5,269 nucleotides of DNA. Origin: Rhodoferax sp. GTDB lineage: Bacteria > Pseudomonadota > Gammaproteobacteria > Burkholderiales > Burkholderiaceae. Location of the stretch: positions 1-5,269 of the forward strand of contig JAQGNA010000322.1 in assembly GCA_028292075.1 (NCBI GenBank), in the 5' to 3' direction. The number at the start of each line of letters is the position of its first letter. Within the stretch, counting starts at the first letter, position 1. Positions 1-5,269 of this stretch are shown here, in pieces. The notes beneath the pieces were generated by a model. The model did not search any database. It was given only the letters and a program-made list of their open reading frames with translations, and was not told where the DNA came from. The position numbers and the translations under genes are program-made.

Positions 1-466
1 GCGGCGAGGCGATGTGCCGGACGGCCAGGTCAAAGCCTTCGCCGGTGAGCGCAGCCAGGCGGTCGGACAGCGCCATCTCGATGCGCACGGCCGGATGCGC
101 CAGCAGGAAGCTCGCGATGCGCGGCACCAGCTGCTGCCGGCCCAGGGCCACCGGCGCGGTAATGCGCAGCCGGCCGCCGGGCTCGCCGCCGACATCCTTC
201 AGGCTGTCGAAGCTGTGGGCGATGCGGTCGAAGGATTCGCGGGTCTCGTCGACCAGCCGCTGGCCCGCCTCGGTGAGCCGCATGCTGCGCGTGCTGCGGC
301 GCACCAGGCTCACGCCCACCGCGCGCTCGAGCTCGGTCACGTGCTGGCTCATGGCCGCCTTGCTGACGCCCAGGCGCAATGCGGCGGCCGTGTAGCTGCC
401 CTGTTCGGAGAGCACCACCAGCCAGTGCAGGTGCGACCACATCGATTCGACTTTTCGGATTTCCAT
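1..466 (-). CDS. LysR-family transcriptional regulator (C-terminal half outside the window)
   Basis: This is a DNA-binding regulator, probably of the divergent dehydrogenase gene. About 155 residues are visible and the frame stays open to the window edge, so roughly half of a typical 300-residue LysR protein is missing. Residues 13-69 form the winged helix-turn-helix: a first helix around WLVVLSEQGSY, then TAAALRLGVSKAAMSQHVTELE (helix-turn-helix, about 26-47), then VRRSTRSMRLTEAG (wing). From about residue 92 the effector domain begins with LRITAPVALGRQQLVP and later GFDLAVRH, wording typical of the CrgA-like group. The start is uncertain. ATG at 466 is used here. In-frame ATG at 442 gives the most usual LysR N-terminus (MWSHLHWL), and ATG at 484 is also in frame. 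None has a clear Shine-Dalgarno. A start at 484 would place the inverted repeat at 473-494 partly inside the gene. The effector cannot be told from sequence; a valine-catabolic or semialdehyde-related metabolite is only an inference from the neighbour. Confidence 0.9.
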   Translation of the reverse strand, partial: MEIRKVESMWSHLHWLVVLSEQGSYTAAALRLGVSKAAMSQHVTELERAVGVSLVRRSTRSMRLTEAGQRLVDETRESFDRIAHSFDSLKDVGGEPGGRLRITAPVALGRQQLVPRIASFLLAHPAVRIEMALSDRLAALTGEGFDLAVRHIASP

Positions 467-472
467 GGTGCC

Positions 473-502
473 ATTGTTCACCATCGCGAACAATCTGTTC
501 AA
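473..502. promoter_or_regulatory. Candidate LysR operator: three TGTTC half-sites
   Basis: The sequence carries a 7-base inverted repeat, ATTGTTC (473-479) and GAACAAT (488-494), separated by 8 bases. A third half-site, TGTTCA (496-501), repeats TGTTCA at 475-480 with a 21-base period, close to two helical turns. LysR proteins commonly bind such dyad clusters near their own start and the divergent promoter. The dyad is not an exact T-N11-A box. Assigning it to this regulator is inference from position alone. Confidence 0.45.
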
Positions 503-542
503 CCTGCGGTGGTAGGCAAGCGGACTTGGAATTCTTAAACTC

Positions 543-558
543 GTCCTCCATCGAGGAC
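543..558 (+). promoter_or_regulatory. Small hairpin in the dehydrogenase leader
   Basis: GTCCTC (543-548) and GAGGAC (553-558) form a perfect 6-base-pair stem with a 4-base loop. The stem ends 16 bases before the Shine-Dalgarno GGAG (575-578) and 26 bases before the mmsA start. The stretch just upstream (526-540, ending TTCTTAAAC) is AT-rich and could contain a -10 element, but no convincing -35/-10 pair was found. The stem could be an operator dyad, an RNA hairpin affecting translation, or chance. Confidence 0.25.
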
Positions 559-584
559 CGCCTCGCCAATCAACGGAGACCACC

Positions 585-2123
585 ATGACCGCCACCATCA
601 CCAGCCCGTCGGGCGCCATTCAGCAGATCGCACACCACATTGCCGGCCAGGCGGTGGCGGGCCGCTCCGAGCGGACCCAGGACGTGTTCAACCCCGCCAC
701 CGGTGCCGTCACCGGCCGCGTGGCGCTGGCCAGCGTGGCCGAGGTCGGCCAGGCCGTGGCTGCCGCGCAGGCCGCATTTCCGAAGTGGGCCGACACGCCT
801 CCCATCCGGCGTGCCCGGGTGCTGTTCAAGTTTCTCGAACTGCTGAACCAGCAGAAGGACACGCTGGCCCACATGATCACGGCCGAGCATGGCAAGGTGT
901 TCACCGACGCGCAGGGCGAGGTCTCGCGGGGCATCGACATCGTCGAATTCGCCTGCGGCATTCCGCAGCTCCTGAAGGGCGACTTCACGGACCAGGTCAG
1001 CACCGGCATCGATAATTGGACCTTGCGCCAGCCATTGGGCGTGGTGGCCGGCATCACGCCGTTCAACTTCCCGGTGATGGTGCCGATGTGGATGTTCCCG
1101 GTGGCGATTGCCGCCGGCAACACCTTCGTGCTGAAGCCAAGCCCGACCGACCCGACGCCTTCCCTGTTCATGGCCGACCTGCTGAAGCAGGCCGGTCTGC
1201 CGGACGGCGTGTTCAACGTGGTCCAGGGCGACAAGGTGGCGGTGGACGCGCTCATCGAGCATCCTGACGTCAAGGCCATCAGCTTCGTGGGCTCCACGCC
1301 CATCGCCAACTACATCTACGAGACCGGCGCACGCCACGGCAAGCGCGTGCAGGCGCTCGGCGGCGCCAAGAACCACATGGTGGTCATGCCCGATGCCGAC
1401 ATCGACCAGACCGTTGACGCGCTGATCGGCGCCGGCTATGGCTCGGCCGGCGAACGCTGCATGGCCATCAGCGTGGCCGTGCTGGTGGGCGATGCGGGGG
1501 ACAAGGTCATCGAGAAGCTGGTGGGCCGCACGCACGAACTGAAGGTGCTGAACGGCACCAACCTCGCCGCCGAAATGGGGCCGATCGTCACCCGCGCGGC
1601 GCACGAGCGCATCACCGGGTACATCGAGGCCGGCGAAAAGGAAGGTGCCAAGCTGTTGGTGGACGGCCGCGGCTTCCAGGGCGCGCGCGCAGGTGCCGGC
1701 TGCGACAACGGCTTCTGGATGGGCGGCACGCTGTTCGACCATGTCACGCCGGAAATGAAGATCTACAAGGAAGAAATCTTCGGCCCGGTGCTCAGCTGCG
1801 TGCGGGTGCCCGACCTGGCCGCCGCCATCGAACTGATCAACGCCCATGAGTTCGGCAACGGCGTGAGCTGCTTCACCCGTGACGGCAACGTGGCGCGTGA
1901 ATTCAGCCGCCGCATCCAGGTGGGCATGGTCGGCATCAACGTGCCGATTCCGGTGCCCATGGCCTGGCACGGCTTCGGCGGCTGGAAGAAAAGCCTGTTC
2001 GGCGACATGCATGCCTACGGCGAAGAGGGCGTGCGCTTCTACACCAAGCAGAAGTCGATCATGCAGCGCTGGCCGGAGAGCATCGGCAAGGGCGCCGAGT
2101 TCGTGATGCCGACCGCCAAATAG
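585..2123 (+). CDS. mmsA: CoA-acylating methylmalonate-semialdehyde dehydrogenase
   Basis: This NAD-dependent cytosolic enzyme converts methylmalonate semialdehyde plus CoA to propionyl-CoA and CO2 in valine breakdown. Family members also turn malonate semialdehyde into acetyl-CoA. The 512-residue length fits the family (about 490-510). Visible landmarks are PFNFP at 159-163 (oxyanion-hole Asn161), the nucleotide-binding loop FVGSTPIA with Gly236, ALGGAKNH at 257-264, the catalytic cysteine Cys292 in GSAGERCMA, and EEIFGP at 396-401. The general-base glutamate that precedes LGG in hydrolytic aldehyde dehydrogenases is absent (Ala257), as expected where CoA rather than water resolves the thioester. 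The ATG at 585 is preceded by GGAG at 575-578, 6 bases away, which supports this start. The gene diverges from the LysR gene, which probably regulates it. No mmsB (3-hydroxyisobutyrate dehydrogenase) follows within the window. An inositol-pathway (iolA) role is possible because the proteins are homologous, but no inositol genes are seen. Confidence 0.95.
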   Translation: MTATITSPSGAIQQIAHHIAGQAVAGRSERTQDVFNPATGAVTGRVALASVAEVGQAVAAAQAAFPKWADTPPIRRARVLFKFLELLNQQKDTLAHMITAEHGKVFTDAQGEVSRGIDIVEFACGIPQLLKGDFTDQVSTGIDNWTLRQPLGVVAGITPFNFPVMVPMWMFPVAIAAGNTFVLKPSPTDPTPSLFMADLLKQAGLPDGVFNVVQGDKVAVDALIEHPDVKAISFVGSTPIANYIYETGARHGKRVQALGGAKNHMVVMPDADIDQTVDALIGAGYGSAGERCMAISVAVLVGDAGDKVIEKLVGRTHELKVLNGTNLAAEMGPIVTRAAHERITGYIEAGEKEGAKLLVDGRGFQGARAGAGCDNGFWMGGTLFDHVTPEMKIYKEEIFGPVLSCVRVPDLAAAIELINAHEFGNGVSCFTRDGNVAREFSRRIQVGMVGINVPIPVPMAWHGFGGWKKSLFGDMHAYGEEGVRFYTKQKSIMQRWPESIGKGAEFVMPTAK

Positions 2124-2144
2124 CCAGTCCGCGGCGTGCAAGGC

Positions 2145-2163
2145 GGCGCCCGGTGGCGCCCGG
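2145..2163 (+). terminator. GC-rich hairpin and direct repeat after mmsA (possible terminator)
   Basis: GGCGCC at 2145-2150 and 2155-2160 can pair as a 6-base-pair stem with a CGGT loop, 22 bases after the mmsA stop codon. The same bases also form a tandem repeat of GGCGCCCGG (2145-2153 and 2155-2163). No run of T follows, so it is not a textbook intrinsic terminator. It may act as a weak or Rho-assisted terminator or stabilise the 3' end of the message. Confidence 0.3.
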
Positions 2164-2195
2164 GGGCCATGGCGGTTTGCGTGTTCGGTTAGCTG

Positions 2196-2202
2196 AAATA
2201 AT
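2196..2202 (+). promoter_or_regulatory. Possible -10 element for the channel gene
   Basis: AAATAAT at 2196-2202 stands out in otherwise GC-rich sequence about 40 bases before the chosen channel start. The nearest -35-like hexamer, TTGCGT at 2177-2182, is too close (14 bases) for a standard sigma-70 promoter. It is recorded as a weak candidate only. Confidence 0.2.
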
Positions 2203-2242
2203 CAGCCACGCACATTCCATCGGCCATCCCTTCGCCATCTCC

Positions 2243-3127
2243 ATGCCCAACCCAACCAAAGCGCACAGCCAAAGCTGGCAAACCTTCGGCCGTCCCGAGG
2301 CGGGCTGGCGGCTGCGCCTGTACACGGTGATCTTCGAGGCCGACACGCGGGCGGGCCGCATCTTCGACCTGGCGCTGGTGTGCGTGATCCTCGCCAGCGT
2401 TGCCGTGGTGGTGCTGGACAGCGTGGCTTCGATCCGCGAACGCCACGGCACGGTGTTCGCTGCGATGGAGTGGGTGTTCACCGTGGTCTTCACGCTCGAA
2501 TACCTGGCCCGGCTGGTGTGTGTGCGGCGGCCCGCGCGCTACGCCAAAAGCGTCTTCGGCATCATCGACCTGCTGGCGCTGCTGCCCACCTACCTGGCCA
2601 TTCTGGTGCCCGGCCTGTACGCCCTGGTCGACGTGCGCGTGCTGCGGCTGCTGCGCATTTTCCGGATCCTGCGGCTCACGGCCTATGTGGCCGAATTCGG
2701 CGCGTTGGGCCATGCGCTGGCGGCCTCAAGGCGCAAGATCCTGGTGTTCATGTCGTTCGTGCTGCTGGTGGTCACGGTCATGGGCACGCTGATGTACGTC
2801 GCCGAAGGGCCCGAGCATGGGTTCAGCAGCATTCCGGTGGGCATCTATTGGGCGATCACCACCATGACCACGGTGGGCTTCGGCGACATCACACCCAAGA
2901 CCGACATCGGCCGCATGATCGCCTCGTTGATGATGCTGCTCGGTTGGGGCACGCTGGCCGTGCCCACCGGCATCGTCAGCGCCGAATTCGCGGCGCTGAA
3001 GCAGGGCCACCCACCGACCACCCGCACCTGCCACGAGTGCCTGAGCGAGGGCCACGCGCCCAATGCGCACTTCTGCAGCGACTGCGGCGCCAAGCTGCCG
3101 CCCTGGCAGCACGACGCGCCCGCCTGA
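2243..3127 (+). CDS. Voltage-gated potassium channel with C-terminal zinc-ribbon-like tail
   Basis: This inner-membrane Kv-type channel subunit (294 residues) is expected to work as a tetramer passing K+ in response to membrane voltage. Segments in order: S1 about 39-59, S2 about 70-93 with Glu86, S3 about 104-124 with Asp109, S4 with arginines at every third position (132, 135, 138, 141, 144), S5 about 164-187, a pore helix, the K+ selectivity filter TVGFGD at 210-215, and S6 about 223-250. The acidic residues in S2 and S3 are the usual partners of S4 charges. After S6 a short cytosolic tail carries CHEC (Cys263, Cys266) and CSDCG (Cys278, Cys281), two CxxC pairs 11 residues apart that look like a zinc ribbon. 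The start is inferred: ATG at 2243 gives a normal length but lacks a clear Shine-Dalgarno. The frame is open upstream to a GTG at 2153, but that extension has no hydrophobic or conserved character and overlaps the GC-rich repeat. The gene lies 119 bases after mmsA with no evident functional link. Confidence 0.9.
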   Translation: MPNPTKAHSQSWQTFGRPEAGWRLRLYTVIFEADTRAGRIFDLALVCVILASVAVVVLDSVASIRERHGTVFAAMEWVFTVVFTLEYLARLVCVRRPARYAKSVFGIIDLLALLPTYLAILVPGLYALVDVRVLRLLRIFRILRLTAYVAEFGALGHALAASRRKILVFMSFVLLVVTVMGTLMYVAEGPEHGFSSIPVGIYWAITTMTTVGFGDITPKTDIGRMIASLMMLLGWGTLAVPTGIVSAEFAALKQGHPPTTRTCHECLSEGHAPNAHFCSDCGAKLPPWQHDAPA

Positions 3128-3137
3128 CAGCCTCGAC

Positions 3138-3154
3138 CCAGCCTTCTCGGCTGG
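3138..3154 (+). terminator. Stem-loop after the channel gene (possible terminator)
   Basis: CCAGCC (3138-3143) and GGCTGG (3149-3154) form a perfect 6-base-pair GC-rich stem with the loop TTCTC, starting 10 bases after the channel stop codon. It is placed as a terminator would be, but no T-tract follows (TATGCAATCG), so intrinsic termination would be weak. Confidence 0.4.
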
Positions 3155-3325
3155 TATGCAATCGCTTGTGCCTCTCGTGGCGCATGCGGTTGCTTCGTCC
3201 CACGGGGTGCCTGTCAACAGTTGAAGACCAGCCAAGTGTGTCAAAAGTATGTCGCCGGTGCGCCGCGCGGCATAAAGGCAACAAATTTGACTTTGGTTTT
3301 CGGCCGAGCCTCCGAAAATCCATGC
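3155..3325. other. Intergenic region before the diguanylate cyclase
   Basis: No protein or RNA gene is supported in this gap. It is less GC-rich than its surroundings, especially 3270-3320, as expected for a promoter region. It contains a small dyad TCAAC-A-GTTGA (3214-3224), a -10-like CATAAA (3271-3276) and a TTGACT hexamer (3287-3292). These elements are not correctly spaced to make a convincing sigma-70 promoter. The transcription start for the cyclase therefore remains unplaced, although the preceding stem-loop suggests it has its own promoter. Confidence 0.4.
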
Positions 3326-5269
3326 ATGGTTTCCACTGTCAGTCACCTGTTGATGACCCTGCTCGCGCGGCCTGGCTTCCGCGGTGGGGTGGTGCGCGCA
3401 TGGATCGGTCTGGCAGTATTTCTGGGGGCGACGTTCGCTCTCGGCGCTGGGTTGCTCTATCGCAGCCACGACCGCATCGCACGCGACCAGCAGGGCCGGC
3501 TGCAGACGCAGGCCCTGGTGGTGGCCGAGACGATGGCCCGGCAACTGCGCAGCGTGGACAACGCCTTGCGTGCCATCCGAACCGATCTGCGCCTGGCCGC
3601 CGAAGCCGGGGAGCCGGCTTCCCGTCGCCTGCGACCCCTGAGCGACTTGATGCCGGGGCTGAAAGGCTTTCTGGCCACCGACGAAGACGGCCATGTGATC
3701 GCGGCTGAACGCCCGATTTTGCTGGGGCGCGACTTCAGCCAGCGCGACTACTTCTCGGTGCCCCATGTGCAGCCCGATTTCACGACGCTGTATGTGTCGT
3801 CGCCCTTCCTGTCGACCCAGGGCAACTTCTCCATCAATCTGACCAAGGCCGTGCCTGACCGGCGGGGCCGGTTCGACGGCGTTGTGACCGCCAACCTCGA
3901 CCCAGGCTACTTCGAGATCCTTTCGAGTTCGGTGCTGTATGCGCCCGACATGCGGGTCAGCCTGGTGCACGGCAATGGCAAGCTGTTTGTCGACGCCCGT
4001 CATGCGGTCGGCCTGCTGGGCATGGACGTTGGCTCGCATGGCTCCCTCTTTGCGCAACACGTGGCCAGCGAGCGCGACGAAAGCGCCTTGCAGGGCAAGG
4101 ACGAGACCAGCGGCGAGCGCATGGTGGTGTTCCGCACCATCCTGCCACCCGATCTGAGCATGGACACGCCGTTGGTCGTCGCCGTGAGCCGCGACCTGGG
4201 CGCGATCTACGCCGACTGGTGGAACGACCTGGCGATCTACAGCCTGCTGTTCGTGCTGCTGTGCGCCGGCACCAGCGCGGCGCTGTTCCTGATGCAGCAA
4301 CGCAAGGCGGTTGCCGCCCGGGCTTTCCGCGAACGCGAGGCGCTGCGGGCGAGCACGGCAGCCGAGCTGGCCGTGGCCGCCGAATTGCAGCGCCGCACCG
4401 GCAAGATGGCCAAGGTCGGGGGTTGGCAGCTCGACCTCGCCTCCATGCGCATGGACTGGACCGACGAGATGTTCAACATCCACGAGGCGCCGCTCGACAC
4501 CGAGCCGTCGCTCGACCGGCTGTTGGGCGCCTACATGCCCGAGACGCGGCCGGCGCTGGAGGCCGCCATCCGCGATGCCATCGCACGCGGTACGCGGTGG
4601 TCGGTCGAAGCCTGCATGCTGACCCCGAGAGGCAAGGCGTTGTGGGTGCGCACTCAGGGCGAGGCGCTGATGGAAGATGGCAAGGTGGTGCGGCTCATGG
4701 GAGCGTCGCAGGACGTGACCGAACGCGTGGAATACGCCGCCAAGCTGGCCGCCGCCAACGAGAAGCTGAAGCTCCTGGCCGTGACCGACGAACTCACCGG
4801 GGTGGGCAACCGTCGCTGCTTCGACCAGCAACTCGATGCCGAATGGGCGCGCTGCCAGCGCCGCAGTCTGCCGCTGGGCCTGCTGATGCTCGACGTGGAC
4901 CACTTCAAGCGCTACAACGACCAGTACGGCCACCCGGGGGGTGACGAGGTGTTGCGGCAGGTGGCGGCGATCCTGACCGATTGCGCGCAACGCTCGGGCG
5001 AACTGGTGGCCCGCTATGGTGGCGAGGAGTTCGCCATTCTGCTGCCGGGCAGCGACCTCGGGGCGGCCCGCGCGGTGGCGCAGGATGTACTCTTCCGGCT
5101 GGCGCAGGCCGCCATTCCGCATGCCGTTTCGCCTACATCGGCGCACCTTACCGTGAGCATCGGCATCGCCAGCATGATGCCGAGGCTGGCAGCGCAACCC
5201 ATCGGCCTGGTGCAATCGGCCGACATCGCGCTGTACGCCGCCAAGACCCGCGGCAGGAACCGTGTGGAG
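3326..5269 (+). CDS. Membrane diguanylate cyclase: Cache-like sensor, PAS and GGEEF domains (3' end outside the window)
   Basis: The product makes cyclic di-GMP from two GTP in response to an external and possibly an internal signal. All 648 visible codons are open. Order: a short cytosolic N-terminus; TM1 about 25-45; a periplasmic region about 46-300 of double-Cache type (a long first helix, FLATDEDGHVIAAE, then RDYF at 140-143); TM2 about 302-323; a charged, alanine-rich helical linker; a PAS domain about 362-467 starting near VGGWQLDL (Trp367) and ending at DVTER (463-467); a short signalling helix; and a GGDEF domain opening with DELTGVGNRR (488-497). Catalytic residues are intact: Asp523 in LDVDHFK, Asn531 and Asp540 for guanine recognition, and GGEEF at 565-569. 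The usual RxxD inhibitory site reads RSGE (556-559). The domain's last strand (VSIGIAS) and the ALYAAKTRGRNRV helix are present, so only a few residues should be missing. The start at 3326 lacks a clear Shine-Dalgarno; ATG at 3353 is an in-frame alternative. The Cache ligand is unknown. No EAL domain is seen. Confidence 0.93.
   Translation, partial: MVSTVSHLLMTLLARPGFRGGVVRAWIGLAVFLGATFALGAGLLYRSHDRIARDQQGRLQTQALVVAETMARQLRSVDNALRAIRTDLRLAAEAGEPASRRLRPLSDLMPGLKGFLATDEDGHVIAAERPILLGRDFSQRDYFSVPHVQPDFTTLYVSSPFLSTQGNFSINLTKAVPDRRGRFDGVVTANLDPGYFEILSSSVLYAPDMRVSLVHGNGKLFVDARHAVGLLGMDVGSHGSLFAQHVASERDESALQGKDETSGERMVVFRTILPPDLSMDTPLVVAVSRDLGAIYADWWNDLAIYSLLFVLLCAGTSAALFLMQQRKAVAARAFREREALRASTAAELAVAAELQRRTGKMAKVGGWQLDLASMRMDWTDEMFNIHEAPLDTEPSLDRLLGAYMPETRPALEAAIRDAIARGTRWSVEACMLTPRGKALWVRTQGEALMEDGKVVRLMGASQDVTERVEYAAKLAAANEKLKLLAVTDELTGVGNRRCFDQQLDAEWARCQRRSLPLGLLMLDVDHFKRYNDQYGHPGGDEVLRQVAAILTDCAQRSGELVARYGGEEFAILLPGSDLGAARAVAQDVLFRLAQAAIPHAVSPTSAHLTVSIGIASMMPRLAAQPIGLVQSADIALYAAKTRGRNRVE

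Noticed and set aside
570..2141. A 523-codon open frame on the minus strand opposite mmsA
   Set aside because: The translation is rich in His, Ala, Gly and Arg with no recognisable domain, as expected for the antisense of a GC-rich gene. The plus-strand frame encodes a clear aldehyde dehydrogenase.
3178..3195. A sigma-54-like TGG...TTGC pattern before the cyclase gene
   Set aside because: The GG and GC dinucleotides are separated by 11 bases rather than the strictly required 10, and the rest of the -24 box matches poorly.
3273..3307. A flagellar sigma-28-like TAAAG...GCCGA pair before the cyclase
   Set aside because: The spacer is 25 bases, far longer than the roughly 15 required.
2976..3323. 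A 115-codon minus-strand open frame across the channel 3' end and the intergenic gap
   Set aside because: It is Arg-rich with no domain, mostly overlaps the channel coding sequence, and shows no convincing ribosome-binding site.
2380..3708. A 442-codon plus-strand open frame overlapping the channel and the cyclase start
   Set aside because: It runs out of frame through two well-supported genes and its translation is Arg/Ala/Gly-rich without motifs.
2726..5215. An 829-codon open frame on the minus strand opposite the channel and the cyclase
   Set aside because: It spans two genes and an intergenic gap on the other strand, has low-complexity His/Gln/Arg-rich composition and no domain. It results from strong G/C third-position bias.

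Overview
The window is GC-rich, with strong G/C preference at third codon positions. Its gene content (a CrgA-type LysR regulator, a CoA-acylating methylmalonate-semialdehyde dehydrogenase, a Kv-type channel and a GGDEF enzyme) looks like chromosomal sequence from a betaproteobacterium. Burkholderiales, perhaps Comamonadaceae, is the best guess, but it rests on protein character and composition, not on a marker gene. I see no mobile element, CRISPR array, tRNA or rRNA, and base composition does not shift abruptly.

Layout from left to right. (1) 1-466, minus strand: the N-terminal half of a LysR-family regulator, cut by the window edge. (2) 467-584: a divergent intergenic region with three TGTTC half-sites near the regulator start and a small hairpin in the dehydrogenase leader. 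(3) 585-2123, plus strand: a complete mmsA-type dehydrogenase. (4) 2124-2242: a short gap with a GC-rich hairpin/direct repeat. (5) 2243-3127, plus strand: a six-transmembrane voltage-gated potassium channel with a full S4 sensor, a TVGFGD filter and a C-terminal four-cysteine zinc-ribbon-like tail. (6) 3128-3325: a gap with a stem-loop after the channel and a more AT-rich stretch before the next gene. (7) 3326-5269 and beyond, plus strand: a membrane diguanylate cyclase (TM, periplasmic Cache-like sensor, TM, PAS, GGEEF), cut just before its expected end.

The regulator and mmsA form a plausible functional pair: the LysR protein probably controls the divergent dehydrogenase, which feeds valine or malonate/methylmalonate-semialdehyde carbon into central metabolism as propionyl-CoA or acetyl-CoA. 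The channel and the cyclase point the same way as mmsA but have their own intergenic gaps, and nothing visible ties them to it functionally. The region looks mostly ordinary. The points most worth a second look are the zinc-ribbon tail on the channel, the half-site cluster between the divergent genes, and the Glu-substituted inhibitory site of the cyclase. I found no convincing sign of a new multi-gene system.
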